Positions 46,379 to 56,377 of a stretch of DNA of 62,031 bases are shown in pieces. Position numbers and translations under genes: made by a program. The stretch is from assembly GCA_002748425.1 (NCBI GenBank), contig PDSJ01000032.1, positions 1-62,031 on the forward strand, written 5' to 3'. The notes below the pieces were generated by a model that was not told the DNA's origin, ran no database searches, and worked only from the letters and a program-made list of their open reading frames with translations. Position 1 is the first letter of the stretch. Each line of letters begins with the position of its first letter. The DNA is from a candidate division KSB3 bacterium (GTDB lineage: Bacteria; Moduliflexota; Moduliflexia; Moduliflexales; Moduliflexaceae).

Positions 46379-46732
46379 ATGATAAAAGCGCAACACAGAG
46401 AAACACGCTTCGCTTCTGACGAGAGTGAGATCGCTCTTTCTCTTCCTTTTCGGCTGAATTTCGGACTTATCGGCAGTATGACGAGCGCCGTTCTTCTGGG
46501 CGTGATGATTTTGGCCCTCTTGTCCCCGGAAAACGGCTTGCCGAAAGTGCGTCAAGTACAGGAAATCAAACGCAAGCTGGAAATTGATATTCAGTTGCTC
46601 GACGCTGAAAACGAGCGTTTACGTCACGATATTCAGGCCATGAAACACGATCCCTTTCAACAGGAAAAAATTGCGCGGGAAGAATTGAACATGGCCCTGC
46701 CGGGTGAGATTGTCTATAAATTTACAGAATAA
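46379..46732 (+). CDS. Septum-formation initiator (FtsB/DivIC-like)
   Basis: The 117-residue bitopic protein has a transmembrane helix (about 28-50), a leucine-zipper-like coiled coil (about 55-90) and the family ending IAREELNMALPGEIVYKF. It acts in the divisome with FtsL and FtsQ. No ribosome binding site is seen before the ATG, consistent with the promoter placement just upstream. Confidence 0.87.
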   Translation: MIKAQHRETRFASDESEIALSLPFRLNFGLIGSMTSAVLLGVMILALLSPENGLPKVRQVQEIKRKLEIDIQLLDAENERLRHDIQAMKHDPFQQEKIAREELNMALPGEIVYKFTE

Positions 46733-46762
46733 CAGTATGATTGACATCGTTGGAACAACGGG

Positions 46763-46812
46763 GCAGCCGACGAGCGCAGGAACACTCCGGGCACGGCGGC
46801 TGCTTTTGTTTT
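46763..46812 (+). terminator. Terminator between the FtsB-like and M16 genes
   Basis: The stem GCAGCCG/CGGCTGC (46763-46769 with 46797-46803) is followed by TTTTGTTTT. It ends 15 bases before the annotated M16 start. Confidence 0.75.
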
Positions 46813-46826
46813 CTTCGTGATCGCCA

Positions 46827-49490
46827 GTGACATTCCCACAACTTGATATTCAGTCACGTGTGCTGGACAATGGTCTGAGCGTATTGATTCTTGAGAAACA
46901 CGACATCTCTGTGGTGAGCTCGTCCATCTGGTATCATGTTGGGTCAGCCCATGAGAGAGAAGGGCAGACCGGCATCTCGCATTTTTTAGAGCATCTCCTC
47001 TTCAAAGGTACTCCCAGCTACGGCAAAGGTGCGATCGATTTGCTCACCGCCACTCATGGGGGCAACAGCAATGCCGGAACGATTTTTGATTATACAATGT
47101 ATTATTTTAATTTTTGCTCCGATCGCTGGGAACTCGCCCTGGAACTTGAGGCTGATCGGATGCGGAACTGCCTTTTCGACCCACAAGAGTTTGAGGCTGA
47201 ACGTCAAGTCGTGCTGGAGGAGCTCAAGCAGGGAAACGATTCTCCCTGGGGGATGCTGTCACGCGAGGTCGAACGACTGATCTTTCCTGATCATCCTTAC
47301 CAGCATCCGGTGATCGGCTGGCAGGAGGATCTCGAAGCTCTGACGCGCGAAGACGTTCTGGAGTATTATCATCATTACTATGTTCCAAATAACGCCACAA
47401 TCATTGTCGTCGGGGATGTCAAGGCTGACCGTGCTGTCGATCTTGTCGCCCGGCATTTCGCGCATATTCCCGCTGGCGACGAGATTCCGACGCTGCAAGC
47501 TGCGCTCCAGGAGCAAGAGGCCGAGCAGCGCGTGACGATCGCTCAGGAGAGTCATTTGACGCGGCTGCAAATTGGGTACCGGGGATGCTCACTGGCGGAT
47601 GACGATTGTTATGCGCTCGACGTGCTGGACCATCTTCTCAGTCATGGTAAAACCTCACGTCTCTATCAGCGCCTGGTGGAAAAGGAGCAGGCGGTCAACT
47701 TTATCAGCACTTACAATCATCTGCGCCGCCTGTCAGGCGTATTGTATGTGTCTGCAGCCCTGCGTCCCGGGGTCGAGGGCGATCTGGTCGAGCAAATGAT
47801 CGATGAGGAATTGGATCGCATACAGCATGACACGATTCTCGAGGAAGAAGTACAAAAAGCCCGCAATGTGATTTCGGCGGATTTTATGTTCGGAAAAGAA
47901 ACCGCTTCTGGTCTTGCCCATTTTCTGGGCGAATGTGACGTCTTGCACAGTTATAAGTTCCTTCATCACTACGTTGAGCGGATTGAAGCCGTAAGCGCTG
48001 ATGATGTTCAGCAGGCAGCACAAAAATATCTGAAAAAAACGTGCCGCACTGTCGGCTGGGCAATTCCCAAAGGGACTGGGCCGGAACAGGGCGAAGAACG
48101 CTACGAAGAGCCTCTACTCGCTCCATCGACGGACAGCATGGTCTTTCATAGATCTTCGGCGGTGAGTCTCAACACACGAACGCACGGGAAACCCGGCACA
48201 AGCGCTGTCAAAAGCTCGCCGATCTCTTTCAATAACCGGCATCATTGTAATCATCATCGCCGGCTTATGGACAATGGTCTGACCGTACTGTTTCTTGAGC
48301 GGCATGACCTGCCGATTCTCTCAATCGATGCGTTTGTCGAGGCCGGACAGCGATACGAGCGTGATGCGCTTGCCGGGGTTGCTGTGCTGACAGGAGAGTT
48401 GCTGGATGAAGGGACGCAGTCTCGTACTGCGTTCGAGATCGCAAGCGCGATCGAATCGATCGGAGGATTTCTGGAGAGCCACAGTCAGGGTGCTTCGATC
48501 CAGGTGCTTTCGCGGGATGCGCCCCTGGCCATGAGCCTTTTGTCCGATATCTTGCGCTTCCCCCGTTTTGACGCGGATATGCTGGAAAAGAAGCGTGCGC
48601 TCCTCCTGGCCAGCATTGAAGGGGATCGCGATAATCCTTCTTTAACGGCTTATAATCTTTTTCGAGAGATGGTGTATGGCTCGCATCCCTATCATCGTCC
48701 TCGTAAAGGCTATAAAGAACGTGTTGCAGCCTTGCGGCGTGAGGATATTCTTCAGCATTATCACGCTTTTTTTTGTCCCAATAATACCATCCTTGCCATT
48801 GTCGGGGATGCAGAGCCTGAGAAAATATTCGACGCTGTTGAACGCTGCTTTGCTACGTGGGAATCTCAGGAGGTTCCGGAGCTTCCAGACGTGACGATTC
48901 CAGAAGCGCACGGCTGCATACGGCGGCATCTCGAACGGGACAAGGAGCAAGTGCATGTCTATCTCGGTCATCTTGGAGTGACCCGGAACAATCCAGATTT
49001 TTATCGATTGTTTACGATGGATCATATTCTTGGGCTTGGATCCGGTTTTACCGACAGGATCTCCAGACGCTTACGGGACGAACAGGGGCTGGCCTATGCT
49101 GTGTCCGCGAATATCAGCTTGACAGCAGAACAAGAACCCGGCTGTTTCACAGCCTATATCGGAACCTCGCCTGAGAATGTCGAGCAGGCCATTGGGGGAT
49201 TCCTGGGTGAGATACGCCGCATTCGCGATGAACCTGTTTCCGAAGAAGAACTGGAACTTGCTAAAAATTACATTTGCGGAAGCTATGTGTTCAATTTCGA
49301 AACCTGTGCCCAACTCACCCGTTACCTTGTAAATATCGAACGTTATCATCTGGGAGATGCTTTTATCCGAGATTTCCCGGAGATTGTTCAGGAAGTAAGC
49401 ATTGAAGATATTCAACAGGCAGCCCGGGACTATCTCGATCCTGACAATTATTATATTGCCAGCGCAGGAAAAACACACAGAGCTCCATAG
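46827..49490 (+). CDS. Two-lobed M16 (insulinase-type) zinc peptidase
   Basis: The 887-residue protein is two M16 halves fused. The N-terminal half has the inverted zinc motif HFLEH (His52, Glu55, His56) and the downstream Glu in EFEAERQVVLEE, so it should be active. The C-terminal half starts again with MDNGLTVLFLERHDL after a His-rich linker (NRHHCNHHRR); it has LTGELLDEGT in place of HxxEH and should be inactive. This active-plus-inactive pairing is usual in the family. No signal peptide is seen, so it is probably cytoplasmic unless the start is wrong. The GTG at 46827 has no ribosome binding site. Confidence 0.9.
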   Translation: MTFPQLDIQSRVLDNGLSVLILEKHDISVVSSSIWYHVGSAHEREGQTGISHFLEHLLFKGTPSYGKGAIDLLTATHGGNSNAGTIFDYTMYYFNFCSDRWELALELEADRMRNCLFDPQEFEAERQVVLEELKQGNDSPWGMLSREVERLIFPDHPYQHPVIGWQEDLEALTREDVLEYYHHYYVPNNATIIVVGDVKADRAVDLVARHFAHIPAGDEIPTLQAALQEQEAEQRVTIAQESHLTRLQIGYRGCSLADDDCYALDVLDHLLSHGKTSRLYQRLVEKEQAVNFISTYNHLRRLSGVLYVSAALRPGVEGDLVEQMIDEELDRIQHDTILEEEVQKARNVISADFMFGKETASGLAHFLGECDVLHSYKFLHHYVERIEAVSADDVQQAAQKYLKKTCRTVGWAIPKGTGPEQGEERYEEPLLAPSTDSMVFHRSSAVSLNTRTHGKPGTSAVKSSPISFNNRHHCNHHRRLMDNGLTVLFLERHDLPILSIDAFVEAGQRYERDALAGVAVLTGELLDEGTQSRTAFEIASAIESIGGFLESHSQGASIQVLSRDAPLAMSLLSDILRFPRFDADMLEKKRALLLASIEGDRDNPSLTAYNLFREMVYGSHPYHRPRKGYKERVAALRREDILQHYHAFFCPNNTILAIVGDAEPEKIFDAVERCFATWESQEVPELPDVTIPEAHGCIRRHLERDKEQVHVYLGHLGVTRNNPDFYRLFTMDHILGLGSGFTDRISRRLRDEQGLAYAVSANISLTAEQEPGCFTAYIGTSPENVEQAIGGFLGEIRRIRDEPVSEEELELAKNYICGSYVFNFETCAQLTRYLVNIERYHLGDAFIRDFPEIVQEVSIEDIQQAARDYLDPDNYYIASAGKTHRAP

Positions 49491-49553
49491 CGCGCCTTTG
49501 TGAGCGAAGACTGGCTTATCCCTGGCTGTGTGATGAATGTGCGAGAACGGCCT

Positions 49554-50189
49554 TTAGCCGTAATTGCGAATCACTTGCACCACTTTGCCTTTCACGTCAA
49601 ACGTATCGCCGTCTTTGACAAAGATATCGTCATAGTCAGGATTCTCTGAGCGTAAGATGATTTGACCGTTACTGCGTTTGATGAGGCGCTTGATATAGGC
49701 TTGATCGTTTAACTGGGCAACGATGATTTGGTTGTTCGGCAGCTCCTGAATTTCTTCGATGACAACATAGTCATCCTCATTGATAAACGCGTCGATCATA
49801 CTGTCGCCTTCGACTCTCAGCACATATCGACCGGCTTTTTTGGTTGAATCCGAGACTTCGACATATTCTGTTTCCTGATTGTCTTCAAAGTTGAGGATAC
49901 CGCGCCCGGCTTTAACTGTTCCCAGCAACGGCAGCGAGTTGAGAGGCTTTAAGCCGAAAAATTCCAGGGTCTGATCCGTCAGAGTGATCGAGCGATTATG
50001 ATGCTTGTTGCGTTCGATATAGCCTTTTTCTTCCAGTTGCCCCAGACTTTTATGGATGGTTGCCAGGGATTTTTTGCCAAAATGCGATCGAATCTCCTCA
50101 AGCGACGGAGCAACCTGGCGTTCAAACATATAGTCCTTGATATATTCCAGGGTGGCCTTTTCCTTTGTGTATAACGTTTGTCGTTCCAT
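49554..50189 (-). CDS. lexA: LexA-type SOS repressor
   Basis: The 211-residue protein has an N-terminal winged helix (about 1-65) and an S24 peptidase domain. The cleavage site is Ala94-Gly95 in GTVKAGRG, the nucleophile Ser130 is in EGDSMIDA, and the general base is Lys167 in AYIKRL. RecA-stimulated self-cleavage would release SOS genes. The recognition helix (SLATIHKSLGQLEEKGYI) differs from the E. coli one, so the operator will differ. It is monocistronic on the minus strand. Confidence 0.92.
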   Translation of the reverse strand: MERQTLYTKEKATLEYIKDYMFERQVAPSLEEIRSHFGKKSLATIHKSLGQLEEKGYIERNKHHNRSITLTDQTLEFFGLKPLNSLPLLGTVKAGRGILNFEDNQETEYVEVSDSTKKAGRYVLRVEGDSMIDAFINEDDYVVIEEIQELPNNQIIVAQLNDQAYIKRLIKRSNGQIILRSENPDYDDIFVKDGDTFDVKGKVVQVIRNYG

Positions 50190-50227
50190 AGAGCTCTCTC
50201 CTTAGATGGAAGGGTAACATAGACATT

Positions 50228-50276
50228 AAAAGTCAAGCTTACTTTAAAAGATGGCGAATGATTAGCAAAAGTCAAG
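50228..50276 (-). repeat. Direct repeat CTTGACTTTT upstream of lexA
   Basis: Two exact copies of the 10-mer (50228-50237 and 50267-50276, minus-strand reading) lie 39 bp apart, 39-87 bp before the lexA start. Each contains TTGACT and could be a -35. They could also be operator half-sites for autoregulation. Confidence 0.4.
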
Positions 50277-50448
50277 AAAAATATGCAAAAATTTAAAAAG
50301 AATATGAAGTAAAGAGATATTTTTGTTGTGCGCGGCCGGTGCTGAGGCGATCTCAACGGCTGTGTGCACGAGAAAGCACTGAGAGTCATTTTACCGAAGC
50401 GCTGGAGCATGGAAGTCGCTGAAAAATGAAAAAATGTTCCGGCAATTC

Positions 50449-50480
50449 TTGACACTGTACTCAGCAACGGGATCTATATT
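50449..50480 (+). promoter_or_regulatory. Promoter for copA, long spacer
   Basis: TTGACA is followed by TATATT after 20 bases (an alternative TCTATA after 18). Long spacers occur in promoters activated by MerR-type metal regulators, but I see no clear MerR-type dyad and no regulator gene nearby. Confidence 0.4.
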
Positions 50481-50537
50481 ATATGCGTTATATCAATAAA
50501 TTTCGCGCAGCGTGCATGCGAATCTTGGAGGGGATAT

Positions 50538-53000
50538 ATGCAAAATACACAAGCACGTAAACAGGCCGAATTGAAAATTGCGGGGATGAGCTGCGCAATG
50601 TGTTCAAAGGCTGTAGAACGCTCACTGCTCGAGAGTGACGGTGTACTCTTCGCAGAGGTCAATCTGGGAAACGATACAGCGAGTATCGAGTACGATCCTG
50701 AGAAAATCGATCTTGCCAGGCTGGAAGATGCGATTGAACAAGCCGGATATGAGGTCATTAATACTACGCTAAGTTTAAAAATCGGCGGTATGACCTGCGC
50801 GATGTGTTCGAAAGCTCTTGAACAGGTACTGGGAGGCATGGAGGGAGTCTTGAATGTTGAGGTGAGCCTGGGCCTCGAGCAGGCGCAGGTGACATATAAC
50901 CGCGCGATGCTGTCCATTGCCGACATGAAGGCGGCTATCAATGAAGCAGGCTATCAATATCTGGGCATTGCAGGCGAGAAGAACAATGGCCCGGAAAAAA
51001 TCGCCCGTGAACAGGATATGCGGGAAAAATTGATACGCAGTATTGTGGGGGGGATTGCGTCGGCGATTCTGCTGCTTGTCATGTACGTGCAGCTTCCGCT
51101 GCCGATTCCAGCAGCCTGGCTCATGTGTCTTATTGCGGCGCCGGCGTTTGTGTTTGTCAGCGCTCCGATCTTTCAGGCGGCTGTACGCTCGCTGAAACAT
51201 CGGGTTCTGAATATGGACGTTATGTACTCGATGGGCATTGGAGTGGCGTTCGGGGCCAGCCTGTTGAGCACTGTGGGACTCTTGCCGAAAGAGTTTATGT
51301 TCTACGAAGCTGCCGTGATGCTGGCGACCTTTCTGACGGTCGGGCGTTTTTTAGAAGCGCGGGCCAAAGGCAAAACGTCGGAAGCGATCGAAACCCTGAT
51401 GGGGCTTCAGCCGAGCACTGCTACGGTGATTCGTAATGGCGAGGAGCGGAAGCTGGCGATTGAAGACGTGCGGATCGGGGATGAACTCGTGGTCAAGCCC
51501 GGGGAAAAATTCCCGGTAGACGGCGAAGTGCTTACAGGCGAAAGCTATGTGGATGAGTCGATGATCACCGGTGAGCCGGTCCCGAATTTGAAGAAAAAGG
51601 GCGACACTGTTGTCGGGGCAACCTTGAATACCAACAGCGTGATTCACTTCAGAGCCTCCAAAATCGGGACAGAGACCGTATTGTCGCAGATTATCCAACT
51701 GGTGGAGAAAGCACAAGGGCTGCGGCCGCCGATACAGCGGATTGCCGACACGGTCGTCAGCTATTTTATCCCGATCATTCTGACAATTGCGATACTGGCC
51801 TTTCTCGTCTGGTATGTCGTACTGGGCGAATCCTTCCTCTTTGCCTTCTCGACCTGTATTTCGATTCTGGTCGTCGCCTGTCCGTGCGCTTTAGGTCTGG
51901 CTACTCCGACGGCAGTGACCGTCGGTATCGGACGGGGCGCGGAATTAGGCATTCTGGTAAAAAGCGGCGAGGCGCTGGAAATCTCCGGGAAACTGAACAC
52001 GATCGTCTTTGATAAAACCGGCACTCTGACAGAGGGGAAGCCAGACGTGACCGACATCATCGCGTTCAACGGAGATGAAATGCAGTTGTTACTCTTGACA
52101 GCCGGGGTCGAGAAAAACTCTGTGCATCCCCTCGCAGAAGCGATCCTCAGAAAGGCGGCGGAACAGGGGCTTACGATTCCGGACAGCTCGAAATTCGAAA
52201 CGCTTGGCGGCAAAGGCGTGGCTGCCGAGATTGAAGACCGTAAGGTGTTTGTCGGGAACCGGCTTCTTCTGCAAGAACAGCGAATTTTGTTCCCGGCCGA
52301 AGCTGACGAACAGATCCTGCGCCTGGAGGAGCAAGCCAAAACAGTTGTGCTGGTCGCTTTTGATGCTGCCTTACAGGGGATTATCGCCATTGCAGATGCC
52401 CTCAAGGACTCGAGTCCGCAGGCAGTTCAGGCCGTTAAAAACGAGGGATTGGACGTCGTGATGATTACCGGTGATAATCAGTACACGGCGCACGCCGTTG
52501 CTGCTCAGGCGGGCATTGACCGGGTCATCGCTGAAGTGCTGCCGCAGGACAAGGCCAATGAGGTTGAGCGTCTGCAGCAGCAAGGCAGAAAGGTTGCCTT
52601 TGTCGGCGACGGCATCAATGATGCCCCGGCGCTGGCACAGGCCGATGTCGGACTGGCAATCGGCAGCGGAACCGATGTGGCGATAGAAAGCGGAGACATC
52701 GTCTTGATGCAGGACGATCTGCTTGACGCCGTGGCAGGATTGCAGTTAAGTAAAAAAGTGATGCAGCGTATCAAGCTCAACCTTTTCTGGGCCCTGGCCT
52801 ACAACATGGCGTTAGTGCCGATTGCCGCTGGTGTGCTCCATCCACTGTTCGGCATTACCTTTCGCCCTGAATTCGCGGGTTTGGCAATGGCGATGAGCTC
52901 TGTCACAGTCGTGTCATTATCGCTGCTGTTAAAACGCTACACACCGCCGGCAAAAGTGTGGAAAGAGTCAACGAAACCTGAATCAGCGCGTAAGCACTGA
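50538..53000 (+). CDS. copA: Copper-exporting P1B-type ATPase
   Basis: The 820-residue inner-membrane pump expels Cu(I). It has two N-terminal HMA domains with CxxC (Cys19/Cys22 and Cys87/Cys90, both CAMC), eight predicted membrane segments, the transport motif CPC in VVACPCALG, and phosphorylation site [17 protein letters not shown] lies in the actuator domain, and HP (SVHPLAEA) and [10 protein letters not shown] are present. GGAGG precedes the ATG. It is followed after about 90 bp by a free HMA protein. Confidence 0.96.
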   Translation: MQNTQARKQAELKIAGMSCAMCSKAVERSLLESDGVLFAEVNLGNDTASIEYDPEKIDLARLEDAIEQAGYEVINTTLSLKIGGMTCAMCSKALEQVLGGMEGVLNVEVSLGLEQAQVTYNRAMLSIADMKAAINEAGYQYLGIAGEKNNGPEKIAREQDMREKLIRSIVGGIASAILLLVMYVQLPLPIPAAWLMCLIAAPAFVFVSAPIFQAAVRSLKHRVLNMDVMYSMGIGVAFGASLLSTVGLLPKEFMFYEAAVMLATFLTVGRFLEARAKGKTSEAIETLMGLQPSTATVIRNGEERKLAIEDVRIGDELVVKPGEKFPVDGEVLTGESYVDESMITGEPVPNLKKKGDTVVGATLNTNSVIHFRASKIGTETVLSQIIQLVEKAQGLRPPIQRIADTVVSYFIPIILTIAILAFLVWYVVLGESFLFAFSTCISILVVACPCALGLATPTAVTVGIGRGAELGILVKSGEALEISGKLNTIVFDKTGTLTEGKPDVTDIIAFNGDEMQLLLLTAGVEKNSVHPLAEAILRKAAEQGLTIPDSSKFETLGGKGVAAEIEDRKVFVGNRLLLQEQRILFPAEADEQILRLEEQAKTVVLVAFDAALQGIIAIADALKDSSPQAVQAVKNEGLDVVMITGDNQYTAHAVAAQAGIDRVIAEVLPQDKANEVERLQQQGRKVAFVGDGINDAPALAQADVGLAIGSGTDVAIESGDIVLMQDDLLDAVAGLQLSKKVMQRIKLNLFWALAYNMALVPIAAGVLHPLFGITFRPEFAGLAMAMSSVTVVSLSLLLKRYTPPAKVWKESTKPESARKH

Positions 53001-53086
53001 TTATCAAATGAGGGCTGGAATGCTTGGGTGTGGAGCTCATCGAGGCGTTCAAGGACTCTGCACTCTGGTAGTTCCGTGTATTGAGT

Positions 53087-53296
53087 ATGCAAACTAAGAC
53101 GATCACGATCCCTGCTATCAGTTGCGTTCATTGTAAAAACCGGGTTGAGAAGATCATGAAGGATCTCGAGGCAGTCGTCTCTGCTGAGGTGACGGTGGAG
53201 ACAAAAACTCTGCATGTCGCTTGGGATGACTCGAATACCAGCTGGCACGATCTGCAAGCCGCTCTGGAACAAGCCGGATATCCGCCTGAAAGTTGA
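53087..53296 (+). CDS. Small HMA-domain metal-binding protein (CopZ-like)
   Basis: The 69-residue ferredoxin-fold protein has CVHC after ISC (ITIPAISCVHCKNRVEK) and the C-terminal LEQAGYPPES. It probably delivers copper to CopA. It starts 86 bp after copA; the ATG at 53087 is preferred to the TTG at 53081. Confidence 0.87.
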   Translation: MQTKTITIPAISCVHCKNRVEKIMKDLEAVVSAEVTVETKTLHVAWDDSNTSWHDLQAALEQAGYPPES

Positions 53297-53311
53297 GAGA
53301 CGGCATTCCCT

Positions 53312-53367
53312 GAGTGCTGAAGGCCGGGGCGCTAGACGGCAAGAAGCTTTCTGAGACTTCAGCACTC
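53312..53367. repeat. Perfect 11-bp inverted repeat after the HMA gene
   Basis: Arms 53312-53322 and 53357-53367 (GAGTGCTGAAG/CTTCAGCACTC). It lacks a T run. A related hairpin lies at 56311-56351, on the other side of the RND gene. Confidence 0.6.
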
Positions 53368-53512
53368 TTGTGCTCTATGATTCACTGCGTCTGTTTTCAT
53401 GTAGAGTTTCTGTCCAGGTCATGTCCTTTTGATGAGCAGGAGGCAGATTTTTTCTACAGTTAGAGTGTTGGAAGGAATATTTTTCATTTTTCACATATTT
53501 TGAAATTTTTTA

Positions 53513-53551
53513 TTGACAAAATATTAGAATATTATAATATATAATTATTCT
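53513..53551 (+). promoter_or_regulatory. AT-rich promoter with candidate operator before the RND gene
   Basis: TTGACA with TAATAT after 16 bases. An inverted pair AGAATA/TATTCT (53526-53531 and 53546-53551) spans the -10 and start point. This is the usual place for a repressor site. The region is far more AT-rich than its surroundings. Confidence 0.5.
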
Positions 53552-53652
53552 GAATGAATATGTTCAAAAAAATCTCACTACCAGTCATGGAGTTCACTTA
53601 CAATGAACAGCATCTTTCGTCATAAGACGAATACAAGTAAGGAGCGTTGAAG

Positions 53653-56292
53653 ATGAAGAGGAAACTCATAGAATTTTCAGTCGAGCATTATAAATTTGTG
53701 ACGATTGTGACGATTGTCCTGGCCGTTTTGGGGCTGTTACAGTTCCCGAAAATGAAGATTGATACTGATCCTGAAAACATGCTGCCGGAAGATGAATTTG
53801 TCCGGGTCTTTGATCGGGACGTCAAACAGGAATTTCTGATGCACGATATGATCGTGCTGGGCATTGTCAATGAAGTAGATCCCCAGGGTGTCTTCAATGT
53901 TGAGACCTTAAGCAAAATTTACAACATTGTGGAAGGCATCAAGGCTATTGACGGCGTTGTCGGCTACGACGTCATGGCGCTTTCAACAGTTGACGACATT
54001 CAGCAGGGCGACTCAGAGGGCGCGATCAGGTTTCAATGGATGATGCAGGACGCCCCAAAGACCGAAGAAGAGGCTCGGCGTATCGGGGAACGCGTTAAAG
54101 CCAACCCGATGCTCGACGGTACGCTGATCTCGGAAAACGGGAAAGCGGTCGGTATTTATGTCCCGATTACGGAGAAAACCGTGAGCTACCGCGTTTCGCA
54201 GGAAATCGGGAACTTAACGAAAAAAGAAGCTGCCGGCAACGAGCAATATTACGTGACAGGCCTGCCGGTTGCTCAGGATACGTTTGGCTATGAGATGTTC
54301 AGCCAGATGATGTGGTCTGCACCGGTTGCTGGCCTGATCATCTTTCTGCTGATGTGGCTGTTTTTCAGAAATATCAAGCTGATTATCGCCCCCATGATCG
54401 TGGCCGTTTTCAGCATTATCTACTCAATGGCAATCCTCATTGCAATGGGATACACCGTACACATCATGAGTTCGATGATCGCGATTTTCTTGACTCCGAT
54501 TGCGGTTGTTAATTCAGTGCATATTATCAGCACTTTTTTTGATGAGTATCAGGAATATAAGGATCGTAAGAAAACGATTCTGGCCGTGATGGACCGCCTG
54601 TTTTATGCCATGCTGTACACCTCGCTGACGACCTTTGCCGGATTTGTCTCGCTGGCAGTCGCTCCTATTCCGCCCACTCAGGTCTTCGGGATTTTTGTCG
54701 GGCTTGGAATTGCTGCGGCCTGGCTGCTGACGATGACCTTTATTCCGGCGTCAGTGATGTTCATCAGCGAAAGCACCCTGGAGCACTTCGGGGCTAAGGT
54801 CGACAGATCTGCTGACGGGCATGAATTGAAAGAGAAGAGCATCCTGGCCAACATCCTGGATACGCTTGGACGCTTTACCTATCGGCGCGCAGCACTCATT
54901 CTCGTGCTGACTGTGGTGGTCGCTGTCGTTTCGGTGGTTGGGATTGTGAAGATCAATATCAATGACAATCCGGTCAAATGGTTTGATAGCGATCATAACA
55001 TTCGAGTCGCCGATCGGGTCTTGAACGAACATTTTGGAGGAACCTACATGGCGCACCTGGTCTTTGAAGCTGATCAAGGCGATCCGAGCTGGTTTCAGAC
55101 TTACTATCAGGGCTTCTCGGAACGTTTGAAGCTCTTTATTGAAGACTACGGCGAAGAATACCCGAAGCTGAGCGAGGAACTTCAAGCGCATATCGAAAAG
55201 CTTCACAGCGCCGGCCAGGGAGATCAGTTTCATGAGAACATGACTGAGTTTATTCAAGGCTGGGAAGAACTGTATGCTGATAATGATGAGGCCGCTTTCT
55301 TTGTCGAAGAGCTCTTGTATTTCTGGGATGAAGAACTGTTGTACACCGAAACCTTCAAACAGCCTGAGGTCCTGCGCTATATTTCCGGCCTGGAAGAATA
55401 TATGGCAACAGTTGGAGCCGGCAAATCCAGTTCGGTGGCAACGATTGTGAAGAAAGTCTACCAGGAACTGCGGGGCGGAGACGCTGAATACTTCACAATT
55501 CCGGAGACTGCCAACGCTGTCGGTGAATCCTTGATTCAGTATCAGAACAGTCATCGCCCGAACGATCTTTGGCATTTTGTCAACAGTGACTATCGTAAGA
55601 TCAATATCTGGGTTCAGTTGAAATCCGGCGATAATAAAGACATGGTGAGTCTGGAGCAGAAGGTCGACGAGTATATCAATGAGCATCCTCCGCCGCTCCC
55701 TCTGACGCACAGTTGGGCCGGCCTGACCTATATCAATGTGGTCTGGCAGAACAAAATGGTCAAAGGCATGTTAAACGCCTTATCCAGTTCGTATGTGGTC
55801 GTACTGATCATGATGATCATCTTGTTCCGCTCCGTGTTGTGGGGCATTCTGTCAATGGTCCCGCTGACAGTGACGATCGCGTTCATTTACGGCTTTATTG
55901 GTTTTATCGGAAAAGATTACGATATGCCGGTGGCGATTCTGTCGTCCCTGACTCTGGGCTTATCGGTAGATTTCGCGATTCATTTCCTGGAGCGATCCAG
56001 AGAGCTCTACAAAGAAGAACATTCCTGGCAAAAAGTGGCTGCCAGAATGTTTCATGAGCCGGCCCGGGCTATTGCCAGGAATATCATTGTGATTGCGCTG
56101 GGCTTTCTTCCTCTCTTGCTCTCACAGCTTGTACCATATCAAACGGTCGGCTTTTTTCTCTCGGCGATCATGCTGGTGTCGGGAGTCGGAACCTTGTTTA
56201 TTCTCCCGGCCATGATTAAGTTCTTGCAGCAGTGGTTGTTCAAAGGCAGTCAAAAAGCCAGTGACGAGAATCAACAGGCGGCTTCAGTCTGA
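53653..56292 (+). CDS. RND/MMPL-family transporter
   Basis: The roughly 879-residue inner-membrane protein has 12 predicted helices in the RND pattern: TM1 (about 15-32), a large periplasmic loop, TM2-6, a second large loop (about 440-690), and TM7-12. The acidic PEDEF after TM1 and the helices LSSLTLGLSVDFAIHFLERS and MVPLTVTIAFIYG are typical of the HpnN/MMPL branch. It probably exports lipid or hydrophobic substrates. AAGGAG lies 9 bases before the ATG at 53653; the TTG at 53647 is less likely. Genes for a LolA-like and an outer-membrane protein follow. Confidence 0.9.
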   Translation: MKRKLIEFSVEHYKFVTIVTIVLAVLGLLQFPKMKIDTDPENMLPEDEFVRVFDRDVKQEFLMHDMIVLGIVNEVDPQGVFNVETLSKIYNIVEGIKAIDGVVGYDVMALSTVDDIQQGDSEGAIRFQWMMQDAPKTEEEARRIGERVKANPMLDGTLISENGKAVGIYVPITEKTVSYRVSQEIGNLTKKEAAGNEQYYVTGLPVAQDTFGYEMFSQMMWSAPVAGLIIFLLMWLFFRNIKLIIAPMIVAVFSIIYSMAILIAMGYTVHIMSSMIAIFLTPIAVVNSVHIISTFFDEYQEYKDRKKTILAVMDRLFYAMLYTSLTTFAGFVSLAVAPIPPTQVFGIFVGLGIAAAWLLTMTFIPASVMFISESTLEHFGAKVDRSADGHELKEKSILANILDTLGRFTYRRAALILVLTVVVAVVSVVGIVKININDNPVKWFDSDHNIRVADRVLNEHFGGTYMAHLVFEADQGDPSWFQTYYQGFSERLKLFIEDYGEEYPKLSEELQAHIEKLHSAGQGDQFHENMTEFIQGWEELYADNDEAAFFVEELLYFWDEELLYTETFKQPEVLRYISGLEEYMATVGAGKSSSVATIVKKVYQELRGGDAEYFTIPETANAVGESLIQYQNSHRPNDLWHFVNSDYRKINIWVQLKSGDNKDMVSLEQKVDEYINEHPPPLPLTHSWAGLTYINVVWQNKMVKGMLNALSSSYVVVLIMMIILFRSVLWGILSMVPLTVTIAFIYGFIGFIGKDYDMPVAILSSLTLGLSVDFAIHFLERSRELYKEEHSWQKVAARMFHEPARAIARNIIVIALGFLPLLLSQLVPYQTVGFFLSAIMLVSGVGTLFILPAMIKFLQQWLFKGSQKASDENQQAASV

Positions 56293-56310
56293 AGCTCGTG
56301 TCGCCCCGCG

Positions 56311-56351
56311 TGCTGAAGCCGCGTATTGAGGGCTAACGCGCCGCTTCAGCA
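56311..56351. repeat. Hairpin between the RND and DUF2892 genes
   Basis: TGCTGAAG (56311-56318) pairs with CTTCAGCA (56344-56351), and inner CGCG/CGCG extends it. No T run follows. It could stabilise the RND mRNA or partly terminate it. Confidence 0.55.
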
Positions 56352-56377
56352 GGCATTGGAAAGAACGGAGATATATG

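Noticed and set aside
51761..52405. 214-codon minus-strand ORF
   Set aside because: It is a shadow of copA.
54751..55710. 319-codon minus-strand ORF
   Set aside because: It is a shadow of the RND gene, which has strong domain evidence.
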